From Rhodococcus sovatensis (GTDB taxonomy: Bacteria > Actinomycetota > Actinomycetes > Mycobacteriales > Mycobacteriaceae), in contig NZ_CP147846.1 of NCBI RefSeq assembly GCF_037327425.1, positions 2,790,001 through 2,854,000 of the forward strand: a stretch of DNA of 64,000 bases, in the 5' to 3' direction. Below the pieces are notes generated by a model that saw only the letters and a program-made list of their open reading frames with translations, ran no database searches and was not told the origin of the DNA. The translations under genes were made by a program, and so were the position numbers. Below are positions 51,738 through 59,704 of the stretch, piece after piece (the stretch's first letter is position 1; every line of letters begins with the position of its first letter).

Positions 51738-51756
51738 GACTCGTGTTTACTGCCTA

Positions 51757-52742
51757 GAGCGTGTCTCTTAAATTGGGTCCGTTTTCGTTTTCATCGCCGG
51801 GCGGTGGTTGTGGTTGCGGGAGTGCAGAACTGCCGCGCACAGGACAACGCCCCCGAGGAATGTCATGGCGTACTTGTCATATCGAGTGGCCACACCACGC
51901 CACTGTTTGAGCCGCCCGAAGCCACGCTCGACGGTGTTGCGGTGCTTGTACATCGTCGGATCGAAACCCGGTGGACGACCACCGGCGGACCCCTTGTCGG
52001 CCCGTCGCTGCTTCTGGTCGCTGCGCTCGGGAATGGTGTGTTTGATCTTGCGGCGACGCAGTTCGGTGCGGGTACTGGGATGGGTGTACGCCTTGTCGGC
52101 GAGCAATCGGTAGTCCTGGTCCCCACCGGCAGCTCGGTGGGCATCGAGCAACGGCACCAACTGTGGATTGTCCCCGGCTTGCCCACCGGTCAGCAGCATC
52201 GTCACCGGCGAGCACGTCAGGTCGGTCAGTGCATGGATCTTCGTGGTGAATCCTCCGCGAGATCGACCCAACGCGTGGTCAGCGGGTTCGTCGACGGATT
52301 TCTTGTAATTCGACAAGGCCCCCTGTGAGAGTGTCGGCTCGCGCACCGGCCGCATGCTGATGCGCCCGGACGCTGGTCGAGTCGATCGAGAGCACCGCCC
52401 CGATATCGCCGTCGAGTTCTTCCGGGTCGAGACCGAACACCTCGGCCACCGCGGCAAGCATCTCGTCGTAGGTGCCATCGAAGGACCATCGGTGGTGGCG
52501 TTTCCACACCGTCTGCCACGGACCGAAGTCCTCCGGCAGATCTCGCCACGGACACCCGGTACGGAATCGGTATGCGATGCCCTCCAGAATTCGCCGGTGC
52601 TCGGCGAACCGCCGCCCACGTTTTCCCACGTCGGTGGGTATCACTGGCTCGACGATCTCCCAGAACTCGTCACTGATCACTCCCACGCGCGTCATCGAAA
52701 TATCATCGCTGACAGCACCTCTCAAATTTGGGAGACACGCTC
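51757..52742 (-). mobile_element. IS5-family (IS427-like) insertion sequence, copy 2
   Basis: This 986-bp element appears identical to that at 22389-23374 but is inverted. It has the same inverted repeat ends and a TA duplication in CTAG (GCC-TA|IS|TA-GGCG). It separates the permease/Usp pair from the FAD oxidoreductase of the same catabolic island and abuts repeat copy C, whose flank begins 4 nt after it. Confidence 0.95.
51768..52695 (-). CDS. IS5-family DDE transposase, two overlapping frames (programmed frameshift)
   Basis: The second IS copy encodes the same split transposase as copy 1. The first frame runs from ATG 52695 to 52279, and the second frame ends at 51768. All DDE residues (LSIDSTSVRAH, LADKAYTH, NTVERGFGRLK) are present once the shift is made, so the element may be active. 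Confidence 0.88.
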
Positions 52743-52757
52743 TAGGCGCTCCGCGCT

Positions 52758-52801
52758 AGTGGCACGGTTGAGCGCACGCCAGTGCACTTAACCATGCCAC
52801 T
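52758..52801. repeat. 44-bp palindromic repeat, copy C (3' of the FAD oxidoreductase)
   Basis: Arms AGTGGCACGGTT (52758-52769) and AACCATGCCACT (52790-52801) differ from a perfect palindrome by one base. The left flank GCGCTCCGCGC matches copy A; the right flank GGAGGCGGAGCCTC resembles copy B's. IS copy 2 has inserted just outside it. Confidence 0.85.
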
Positions 52802-52861
52802 GGAGGCGGAGCCTCGGGGCCACTGGAGGCGGAGCCTCGGGGCCACTGGAGGCGGAGCCTC
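52797..52861. repeat. Three tandem 23-bp units (CCACTGGAGGCGGAGCCTC + GGGG)
   Basis: Units at 52797-52819, 52820-52842 and 52843-52861 (the last lacks the final GGGG). Each contains the half-palindrome GAGGCGGAGCCTC. The array runs from the end of repeat copy C into the stop codon of the oxidoreductase gene (TCA at 52860-52862), so the last unit overlaps coding sequence by 2 nt. It looks like local amplification of the flank of the 44-bp element. Confidence 0.85.
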
Positions 52862-54275
52862 ACGAGTCGAAGCCGAGCCCGATCTTGTCCATCCCTGCGA
52901 GCCACAGCCCACGCTTGCCGCGGTTACGATCGGCCTTGGCGAATTCGTTGCGCGTGATGTTGATGCCCAATGACTTGAACGGCTCAGGCGGGAACGGCAG
53001 CGGCTTCCCGCACACCATGTTCAGCCGCGTGCGCTCGGTGTCCCGGCCGTCGAGCAAATCGAGAGCGGTGCGAGCCCCGAAGTGTGATGCGCCGACCCCG
53101 AGGCCGGTGAAGCCGAGCACACTCGCGACCCGCCCACCCATACCGACATCCCAGAACGCGCTGAAGCGTGAGCATGTGTCGATAGCGCCGCCCCACGTGT
53201 GTGTTGCACGAATACCCTCGAGTGTGGGGAACATCTGCAGTAGGTGCTCGGCGAGCAGACCGAACGTCTCGGGATGCTGGCGGTGCCGCGGATCGGTGTC
53301 GCCCCCGAAACGATAGATGGCGTCCCAGCCGCCGAACAGAATTCGATCGTCAGCAGTGAGACGGAAGTAGTGGAATCGATTTCCGCTGTCGGCCAATCCT
53401 TCTCGACCCGTCCAACCGATGCTACCCAGCTGCTCGGAGGTCAGCGGTTCGGACACGATGACGTAATCCCACACCGGCACGATCCGCTGACGCAGTGCCC
53501 ACCTCAGCGGTTTCGTCGCCGCCGTCGCAAGCAGAACCTTCGCGGCCTCGATGGTTCCGTATCTGGTCTCCACCCGCACGCCGTCACCCGACGCGCGCAG
53601 CGACTCGACACGGCTGTTCTCGTGAATCGTCACGCCAAGCGATTCCGCTGCAGCGGCCAACCCCCACGCCAGCTTCGCCGGATCGATCATCATCACATCG
53701 GGGTCGAACACTGCACCCCGCGCCATCGGAGAACTGACTCTCTCCGCGAGAGCGTCGTGATCCAGATACTCCATCGGTTGGCCGAGTCTCGCCGCATCCT
53801 CCGCGAGTACGCGCAAATCACCCGTCTGCCAGTCGAAGTTGGCGATATCGAGCTCACCGGTCCGTTCGATGTCTGCGTCGATGCCGTACTGTCTCGCGGA
53901 CTTCTCGATAGCGTCGAGCGTCTGTGATCCCATTCGGAGAAGCGTGGGAAGCTCGTCCGAGTAGCGATCGATGCCGTTGCCAAGGCCGTGCGTCAAGCTG
54001 GCAGCGCAGAAGCCGCCGTTGCGTCCCGTCGCCCCTTCGGCGATGCGGTCGCCTTCGAGTAGCACGATCGAACGGTCGGGATTCTCCTCCGCCGCGTGAA
54101 TCGCAGCCCACAGACCGGTGAATCCAGCCCCGACAACGACGAGATCCGCCGCCGAATCATGGCGGTACCGCGGCCGAGGCGTCGGGCGCTCGGGGCGGTC
54201 GAGCCAGAACGACTCCGGCACTGCATCGACCACCATGTCGAATCCTCGGCGTGTCGGCTTCTCTGCCCACGTCAT
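52860..54275 (-). CDS. FAD-dependent amine oxidoreductase (PuuB-like)
   Basis: This 471-aa DAO-family flavoprotein has the FAD motif DLVVVGAGFTGLWAAIHAAE and the downstream GATGRNGGFCAASL loop typical of gamma-glutamylputrescine oxidase (PuuB/OrdL) relatives, plus the C-terminal GFTGLGVGASHFGARTALDLL. It would oxidise putrescine or a glutamylated or acylated amine to an aldehyde, which the next gene's dehydrogenase would take. ATG overlaps the aldehyde dehydrogenase stop (ATGA at 54272-54275). No glutamylputrescine synthetase is in the window, so the exact substrate is uncertain. Confidence 0.87.
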   Translation of the reverse strand: MTWAEKPTRRGFDMVVDAVPESFWLDRPERPTPRPRYRHDSAADLVVVGAGFTGLWAAIHAAEENPDRSIVLLEGDRIAEGATGRNGGFCAASLTHGLGNGIDRYSDELPTLLRMGSQTLDAIEKSARQYGIDADIERTGELDIANFDWQTGDLRVLAEDAARLGQPMEYLDHDALAERVSSPMARGAVFDPDVMMIDPAKLAWGLAAAAESLGVTIHENSRVESLRASGDGVRVETRYGTIEAAKVLLATAATKPLRWALRQRIVPVWDYVIVSEPLTSEQLGSIGWTGREGLADSGNRFHYFRLTADDRILFGGWDAIYRFGGDTDPRHRQHPETFGLLAEHLLQMFPTLEGIRATHTWGGAIDTCSRFSAFWDVGMGGRVASVLGFTGLGVGASHFGARTALDLLDGRDTERTRLNMVCGKPLPFPPEPFKSLGINITRNEFAKADRNRGKRGLWLAGMDKIGLGFDS

Positions 54276-55762
54276 CGAGTGCCATCCTTTCGAGCGAAAA
54301 CCGTTCGATGCCAGGGCTTCTGAGCAACCCCGGTGATATCGGTCATCACATGCTTGATCGCCAGATACTCCTCGAACGAATAACTGGACATGTCCTTGCC
54401 GAATCCCGAGGCCCCCACTCCCCCATGCGGCATCTCACTGATGATGGGGATGTGGTCGTTGATCCACACGCACCCGGCATCGATCTCACGCGACGCCCGT
54501 CCTGCCCGGTACAGGTCACGAGTCCATGCCGAGGCGGCCAGCCCGAACGCCGTGTCATTGGCGCGACGCACTGCATCGTCGTCACCGAAGTGCTTCGAGA
54601 CCGTCAGCACCGGACCGAAGATCTCGTCTCGATACACCTCGTCCTGCTCCCCGACATCGGCGACGAGCGTCGGGAGATAGAACGCTCCGGCCAGATCGGG
54701 AGTCCGACCCCCGCACACGACTCTGGCGCCCGTCCTGTTCACCATCGCCGCGACACGATCTCGATGTGCGAACGAGACGAGCGACCCCATGTCCGTGGCG
54801 GGATCCGACGGATCGCCGACGACTACGGCGTTCATCAGCTCCGCGACGCCATCGACGAACGAGGCGTACAACGGTTCTGCGACAATGGCTCTCGTCGCAG
54901 CCGTACAATCCTGACCTGAGTTGATCAAAGCGCCTGCGACCGCTCCGTGCACGGCGGCATCGAGGTCGGCGTCGTCGAACACGACGAACGGTGCCTTGCC
55001 TCCGAGTTCCAACTGCACCCGCGTGCCGTTCGCTGCAGCCTGGGCCATCACCGTCCTACCGACCGGCGTCGAACCGGTGAAGGTCATGACATCGATTCCC
55101 GGATGCCCGGCCAGCGCCGCACCTGCGTCGATCCCATTGCCGGTGACGACGTTGAAGGCGCCGTCGGGCACACCTGCCTGCGACGCGAGTCTCGCCAACC
55201 GCAGAGTGGTCAGCGGAGTCAGTTCGCTCGGCTTGAGGACGACGCAGCATCCGGCCGCAAGCGCCGGAATCGCTTTCCAGACGGCCATCTGCAGCGGATA
55301 GTTCCACGGCGTGATGGAACCGACGACACCGACCGCGTCCCGGCGAATCGACGACGTGTGCTCGCCCGAGTACTCGGCGGAGGCCTTGCCGTCCAAGGTG
55401 CGCGCGGCGCCGGCGAAGAACTCGATATTGTCGATACTTCCCGGCACGTCGAATTCCGTCGCGAGTCGAATTGTCTTGCCGGTCTGTGCGACCTCCTCAC
55501 GCGCGAACGTGTCGGCCTCGGCGCTGACCAGACGGGCGAGTTCACGCAGAACAGATGCGCGATGCGACGGCGTGGCCCCCGACCAGTCCGGGAACGCCGA
55601 GCGCGCCGCAGCGACGGCCGAGTCGACGTCCTCTGCGGTGGCCAGGGCGAACGTCGCAAGAGTTTCTCCCGTCGCCGGGTTCACCACCGCATGGATATCA
55701 CCCGCACCGCCGACGGGACGGCCGTCGATCCAACAGCCGGGGATCATCGATACGTTGTCCAT
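54272..55762 (-). CDS. Aldehyde dehydrogenase (gamma-aminobutyraldehyde-type)
   Basis: This 496-aa NAD-dependent ALDH has the catalytic Glu in VQLELGGKAPFVVF and the catalytic Cys in LINSGQDCTAATR. Also present are SITPWNYPLQMAVWKAIPALAAG and the C-terminal MPHGGVGASGFGKDMSSYSFEEY. The SGQDC/FGKD pattern matches gamma-aminobutyraldehyde and betaine-aldehyde enzymes. With the FAD oxidoreductase (4-nt overlap) and the class III aminotransferase it forms a putrescine-to-GABA-type route. It is divergent from the Lrp gene. Confidence 0.9.
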   Translation of the reverse strand: MDNVSMIPGCWIDGRPVGGAGDIHAVVNPATGETLATFALATAEDVDSAVAAARSAFPDWSGATPSHRASVLRELARLVSAEADTFAREEVAQTGKTIRLATEFDVPGSIDNIEFFAGAARTLDGKASAEYSGEHTSSIRRDAVGVVGSITPWNYPLQMAVWKAIPALAAGCCVVLKPSELTPLTTLRLARLASQAGVPDGAFNVVTGNGIDAGAALAGHPGIDVMTFTGSTPVGRTVMAQAAANGTRVQLELGGKAPFVVFDDADLDAAVHGAVAGALINSGQDCTAATRAIVAEPLYASFVDGVAELMNAVVVGDPSDPATDMGSLVSFAHRDRVAAMVNRTGARVVCGGRTPDLAGAFYLPTLVADVGEQDEVYRDEIFGPVLTVSKHFGDDDAVRRANDTAFGLAASAWTRDLYRAGRASREIDAGCVWINDHIPIISEMPHGGVGASGFGKDMSSYSFEEYLAIKHVMTDITGVAQKPWHRTVFARKDGTR

Positions 55763-55828
55763 TTCGAAAACCTTACCGACCGTGCTACTGATTCTCTAGC
55801 TTTGATCGGCATTTTCGACTGATTCTGC

Positions 55829-55846
55829 TGAAAACTGACATTTTCA
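55829..55846. promoter_or_regulatory. Lrp-type operator candidate: TGAAAA-6-TTTTCA
   Basis: A perfect 6-bp inverted repeat (TGAAAA 55829-55834, TTTTCA 55841-55846) lies in the 142-nt AT-rich gap between the divergent aldehyde dehydrogenase and Lrp genes. A further ATTTTC at 55811-55816 is about 29 bp from the ATTTTC at 55840. Multiple spaced sites are usual for Lrp proteins. Confidence 0.6.
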
Positions 55847-55904
55847 AGACGAAATCCATACTTTCGGGGTTGAACAATCACTCGAAACAGTCCAGTATCG
55901 ATAT

Positions 55905-56369
55905 ATGCCCGATCAGCCGCCGGTTCCACTCGACGACGTCTCCAAAGCCATTATCGAGCAACTACAGGAGGACGGCAGACGTTCGTACTCTGCTATCGGA
56001 AAGGCCGTCGGCCTTTCCGAAGCAGCTGTGCGGCAACGTGTTCAAAAGCTGACCGAGACGGGTGTCATGCAGATCGTCGCTGTCACCGATCCGATTCAGG
56101 TCGGCTTCAACCGGCAAGCGATGATCGGAATCAAATGCACCGGCGACAGCTATGCACTCGCCGACAAACTCGCAACGCAGGACGCCGTCGACTACGTCGT
56201 TCTCACCGCAGGTTCGTTCGACATCGTCGTAGAGGTCGTCTGCGAGGACGACGAGCACCTGCTCCAGATCCTGAACAAGCAGATCCGAACGTTGCCCGGC
56301 GTCACCAGCACCGAAACGCTCGTCTATCTCAAACTCGTCAAACAACAATACAATTGGGGTACCCGATGA
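55905..56369 (+). CDS. Lrp/AsnC family transcriptional regulator
   Basis: This 154-aa regulator has an N-terminal HTH (SKAIIEQLQEDGRRSYSAIG, then KAVGLSEAAVRQRVQKLTE) and an AsnC-type ligand domain (QDAVDYVVLTAGSFDIVVEV). It is divergent from the aldehyde dehydrogenase gene and overlaps the aminotransferase start (ATGA at 56366-56369), so it likely controls both arms of this amine catabolic island. The A/T-rich gap with the TGAAAA/TTTTCA dyad is its probable binding site. The inducer is probably an amine or amino acid. Confidence 0.9.
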   Translation: MPDQPPVPLDDVSKAIIEQLQEDGRRSYSAIGKAVGLSEAAVRQRVQKLTETGVMQIVAVTDPIQVGFNRQAMIGIKCTGDSYALADKLATQDAVDYVVLTAGSFDIVVEVVCEDDEHLLQILNKQIRTLPGVTSTETLVYLKLVKQQYNWGTR

Positions 56370-57733
56370 CCAAGTCGACAACCGAGCTCGACGCCTCCGC
56401 AGCCAGGCACCTCTGGGGGCACTTCTCGCGTCATGGAGCAGGCATCACCCCTCCGATCATCACACGGGGTGAGGGATCGACCATCTACGATTCCAACGGC
56501 AAGAGCTACATCGACGGGCTGTCCGGTCTGTTCGTCGTCCAGGTCGGACACGGACGCGAAGAACTCGCCGAGGCTGCGGCGAAGCAAGCCAAAGACCTCG
56601 CGTTCTTTCCGCTGTGGTCGTATGTCACCCCTCCTGCCATCGAACTCGCCGAGCGACTCGCGGGGTACGCACCAGGCGATCTCAACCGCGTCTTCTTCAC
56701 CACCGGCGGCGGAGAAGCCGTCGAAAGTGCATGGAAACTTGCCAAGCAGTACTTCAAGAAGGTCGGCAAACCCGGTAAGCACAAAGTGATCTCACGCTCG
56801 ATCGCGTACCACGGGACTCCTCAGGGCGCGCTCGCGATCACCGGCATTCCGGCACTGAAGGAACCGTTCGAACCGCTGACCCCTGGCGCGTTCAGGGTGC
56901 CGAACACCAACATCTACCGTGCGCCCGCTCCTCTGGACTCAGACCCGAAGGCCTTCGGCATATGGGCCGCGGACCGCATAGCCGAGGCTATCGAATTCGA
57001 GGGCCCGGACACCGTCGCCGCAGTATTTCTCGAGCCTGTCCAGAACGCAGGCGGATGCTTCCCGCCCCCGCCCGGCTACTTCGAGCGTGTCCGCGAGATC
57101 TGCGATCGCTACGACGTACTTCTGGTGTCCGACGAAGTCATCTGCGCATTCGGGCGAATCGGGTCGATGTTCGCGTGCAACGATTTCGGATACGTTCCCG
57201 ACATCATCACGTGCGCGAAGGGAATGACGTCCGGATACTCCCCGATCGGCGCGATGATCGCCTCCGACAAGCTCTTCGAACCGTTCGACGACGGCACGTC
57301 CAGCTTCGCGCACGGCTACACGTTCGGCGGGCACCCGGTTTCGGCCGCAGTCGCACTGGCAAACCTCGACATCTTCGAACGCGAGGGCATCAACGCCCAC
57401 GTTGCCCAGACAGCACCGGCGTTTCGCGCCACGTTGGAAAAGCTGAACGATCTTCCCATCGTCGGCGATGTTCGTGGTGAGGGGTTCTTCTACGGAATCG
57501 AGCTGGTCAAGGACAAGGCTACGAAGGAAACCTTCACCGACGCCGAGGCCGAACGCATCCTGCGCGGCTTCCTCTCCACCGCGCTGTTCGACGCCGGTCT
57601 GTACTGCCGTGCCGACGACCGAGGCGACCCCGTCGTCCAACTCGCTCCTCCGCTGATCTGCGGTCAGAAGGAGTTCGACGACATGGAACAGATACTCCGC
57701 AGCGTGCTCACCGAAGCCGGGAATTTGCTCTAG
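56366..57733 (+). CDS. Class III PLP-dependent aminotransferase (putrescine/diamine-type)
   Basis: This 455-aa class III (omega) aminotransferase has the cofactor lysine in IITCAKGMTSGYSPIGAM, VFFTTGGGEAVESAWKLA (phosphate-binding) and LVSDEVICAFGRIG. The opening HLWGHFSRHGAG and the length resemble diamine and polyamine:pyruvate transaminases. It is coupled to the Lrp regulator. It may take putrescine to aminobutyraldehyde or handle the GABA product. The TAG stop shares CTAG (57730-57733) with the convergent deoA. The start at 56366 is fixed by the overlap. Confidence 0.9.
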   Translation: MTKSTTELDASAARHLWGHFSRHGAGITPPIITRGEGSTIYDSNGKSYIDGLSGLFVVQVGHGREELAEAAAKQAKDLAFFPLWSYVTPPAIELAERLAGYAPGDLNRVFFTTGGGEAVESAWKLAKQYFKKVGKPGKHKVISRSIAYHGTPQGALAITGIPALKEPFEPLTPGAFRVPNTNIYRAPAPLDSDPKAFGIWAADRIAEAIEFEGPDTVAAVFLEPVQNAGGCFPPPPGYFERVREICDRYDVLLVSDEVICAFGRIGSMFACNDFGYVPDIITCAKGMTSGYSPIGAMIASDKLFEPFDDGTSSFAHGYTFGGHPVSAAVALANLDIFEREGINAHVAQTAPAFRATLEKLNDLPIVGDVRGEGFFYGIELVKDKATKETFTDAEAERILRGFLSTALFDAGLYCRADDRGDPVVQLAPPLICGQKEFDDMEQILRSVLTEAGNLL

Positions 57734-59013
57734 CCGCCGATCCTCCCGAGGACGATCGGCGATGCGTCCACCGCAGTGTCGCCGATCGTCCATGCGCCCG
57801 CAATCGCCTCGGCCGCGTACTCGAACTTTTCCGGGGTGTCGGTGTACAGGGTCGCGAGCGGAGCACCGGCGGTGACGCGGTCACCCGGTTTCGCGTGCAG
57901 CCGCACACCTGCCGCTGCTTGGACGGCCTCACCCTGGCGCTCACGTCCGGCACCGAGCCTCCACGCAGCGACGCCGACTCCCATCGCGTCGAGTGCGGTG
58001 ACCACACCGTCGGACTCTGCGGTGATGAGCAAGGATTCCTTCGCCACCGGCAGTGGCGCTGCGGGATCTCCGCCCTGCGCAGCGATCATCGCTCGCCACT
58101 GATCCATGGCGGTCCCGTCGGCAAGCTTGTCGGCGGGGTCGACGCCCTCGATTCCGGCAGCCGCCAGCATCGTCCGCGCGAGCGTCAGCGTCAGTTCGAC
58201 GATGTCCGCCGGTCCTCCGCCGGCGAGCACATCGAGCGACTCCTCGACCTCGAGAGCGTTGCCCGCAGTGAGTCCGAGTGGGCAATCCATGGCAGTGAGC
58301 ACGGCTACCGTCCGAACCCCCGCGTCGGTCCCGAGACCGACCATGGCTTCGGCGAGTGCCTGCGCGTCATCGATGTTCTTCATGAACGCGCCTGCGCCGA
58401 CCTTGACATCCAAGACGAGGGCGCCCGTTCCTTCAGCGATCTTCTTGCTCATGATCGAACTTGCGATGAGGGGAATCGATTCGACAGTGCCGGTCACGTC
58501 CCGTAGTGCGTAGAGCCGCTTGTCGGCAGGGGCGAGGTCGGCGCCTGCCGCGCACACCACCGCACCGACCGCAGGGTCGGCGAGTATCGCGTGGATCTCC
58601 TCACTCGACAGATCCGCTCGCCACCCCGGAATCGATTCGAGTTTGTCCAAAGTGCCGCCGGTATGACCTAGCCCCCGGCCGGAAAGCTGTGGAACTGCAG
58701 CGCCGCATGCAGCGACGAGCGGAGCGAGCGGGAGCGTGATCTTGTCTCCCACACCGCCGGTCGAATGCTTGTCGACGGTCGGCCTCGGCAGCGACGTGAA
58801 ATCCATTCGGTTACCGGACGCGATCATCGCGGCGGTCCACCGGGCGAGCTCGGCTCTGGTCATTCCACGCCAGAGAATGGCCATCGCGAGCGCCGACATC
58901 TGTTCGTCCGCGACGATTCCCTTGGTGAAGGCGTCGATCACCCAGTCGATCTGCATCGGGGTGAGTTCGTGGCCGTCCCGCTTGGCGGCAATGATCGAAA
59001 CTGCGTCAGACAT
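57730..59013 (-). CDS. deoA: Thymidine phosphorylase
   Basis: This 427-aa pyrimidine-nucleoside phosphorylase has the family signature SGRGLGHTGGTLDKLESIPG, the phosphate and base site KHSTGGVGDKITLPLAPLVA, and the C-terminal PYNP_C domain (GVRLHAKPGDRVTAGAPLATLY). It cleaves thymidine and deoxyuridine to base and deoxyribose-1-phosphate. ATG at 59013 follows the cdd stop by 13 nt, so cdd and deoA form an operon as in M. tuberculosis (Rv3315c-Rv3314c). Longer open frames upstream lie inside cdd and are ignored. Confidence 0.95.
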   Translation of the reverse strand: MSDAVSIIAAKRDGHELTPMQIDWVIDAFTKGIVADEQMSALAMAILWRGMTRAELARWTAAMIASGNRMDFTSLPRPTVDKHSTGGVGDKITLPLAPLVAACGAAVPQLSGRGLGHTGGTLDKLESIPGWRADLSSEEIHAILADPAVGAVVCAAGADLAPADKRLYALRDVTGTVESIPLIASSIMSKKIAEGTGALVLDVKVGAGAFMKNIDDAQALAEAMVGLGTDAGVRTVAVLTAMDCPLGLTAGNALEVEESLDVLAGGGPADIVELTLTLARTMLAAAGIEGVDPADKLADGTAMDQWRAMIAAQGGDPAAPLPVAKESLLITAESDGVVTALDAMGVGVAAWRLGAGRERQGEAVQAAAGVRLHAKPGDRVTAGAPLATLYTDTPEKFEYAAEAIAGAWTIGDTAVDASPIVLGRIGG

Positions 59014-59026
59014 GGTTGTCACTGTG

Positions 59027-59437
59027 TCAGACGAGTTCCTGCTTACCCGACGCGAGATCGTCGGGACCGAATGCGGAAGGAAGCAACTGCCCCAGAGGCG
59101 TGGGGCCTTCCGCTGTGTCCACGAGCAGATCCGGCCCGCCGAACTCGAACAGCAGCTGCCTACACCGCCCACACGGCATCAGAATCGCACCTCGACTGTC
59201 GCAGCACGAAAATGCAACCAGCCGTCCGCCACCAGTCGAATGGAGGCTCGACACGAGTCCGCACTCGGCGCAGAGCCCCAAACCATATGAGACATTTTCC
59301 ACATTGCATCCGGTCACAATTCGTTCGTCGTCCACTAGTGCGGCGGCACCCACCGGATAGTCGGAGTAGGGCGCATAGGCTTGCCTCATTGCCTCATGGG
59401 CATTGTCTCGCAACGATTTCCAGTCGATTTCGGTCAT
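59027..59437 (-). CDS. cdd: Cytidine deaminase
   Basis: This 136-aa tetrameric-type cytidine deaminase has a zinc site of one Cys in GLCAECGLVSS (Cys-Ala-Glu, catalytic Glu) and two in MPCGRCRQLLFEFG. YSDYPVGAAALVDDERIVTGCNVENVSYGLG gives the substrate loop. It turns (deoxy)cytidine into (deoxy)uridine, substrate for the phosphorylase encoded next. ATG start at 59437. It is divergent from sdhCDAB over 267 nt, which hold an iron-box-like sequence. Confidence 0.95.
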   Translation of the reverse strand: MTEIDWKSLRDNAHEAMRQAYAPYSDYPVGAAALVDDERIVTGCNVENVSYGLGLCAECGLVSSLHSTGGGRLVAFSCCDSRGAILMPCGRCRQLLFEFGGPDLLVDTAEGPTPLGQLLPSAFGPDDLASGKQELV

Positions 59438-59704
59438 GCGTCACATACAATCACGCGCACACCCAGGGCGCAGCCCAGTTCACTGAACCGATCACGAAAA
59501 GATGGAAAGGCAAACCTAACAAGAAAAACCTGGTCAGTACGAATCTCGAGTCGAATTAGTTCCGCGTTTCCAATGGGTTTAGAGTTCAAAGACGGCGGCT
59601 CTTCGATAACCGTTCGGAGCCGGAGTAAGACAAATCGAGCCAGGTCCGTTGCCCGGCCACCAGGCTCGACGCGTCCACCAATGACGTTGGAGGCTTTGCA
59701 CTCG
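59438..59704. promoter_or_regulatory. 267-nt divergent region between cdd and sdhC
   Basis: No gene of its own is supported. The stretch includes an AT-rich block (about 59495-59545) with the iron-box-like site and GGAGG at 59689-59693 serving sdhC. Open frames on both strands here show no family features. Confidence 0.5.
59501..59519. promoter_or_regulatory. IdeR/DtxR iron-box-like sequence upstream of sdhCDAB
   Basis: GATGGAAAGGCAAACCTAA agrees with the 19-bp iron-box consensus TWAGGTWAGSCTWACCTWA at 15 of 19 positions (counted by eye, W = A or T). The right half AGGCAAACCTAA agrees at 11 of 12. It lies 186 nt before the sdhC start and 64 nt from the cdd start. Control of an iron-sulfur and haem enzyme by the iron regulator would be sensible, but binding is unproven. 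Confidence 0.5.

Noticed and set aside
23375..51756. A fixed inversion of the segment between the IS copies
   Set aside because: Gene order and orientation inside and outside agree with the M. tuberculosis block, so no inversion is present in this sequence.
52797..52861. Short direct repeats as a possible CRISPR array
   Set aside because: Units are contiguous with no spacers and no cas genes are near; this is a simple tandem repeat.
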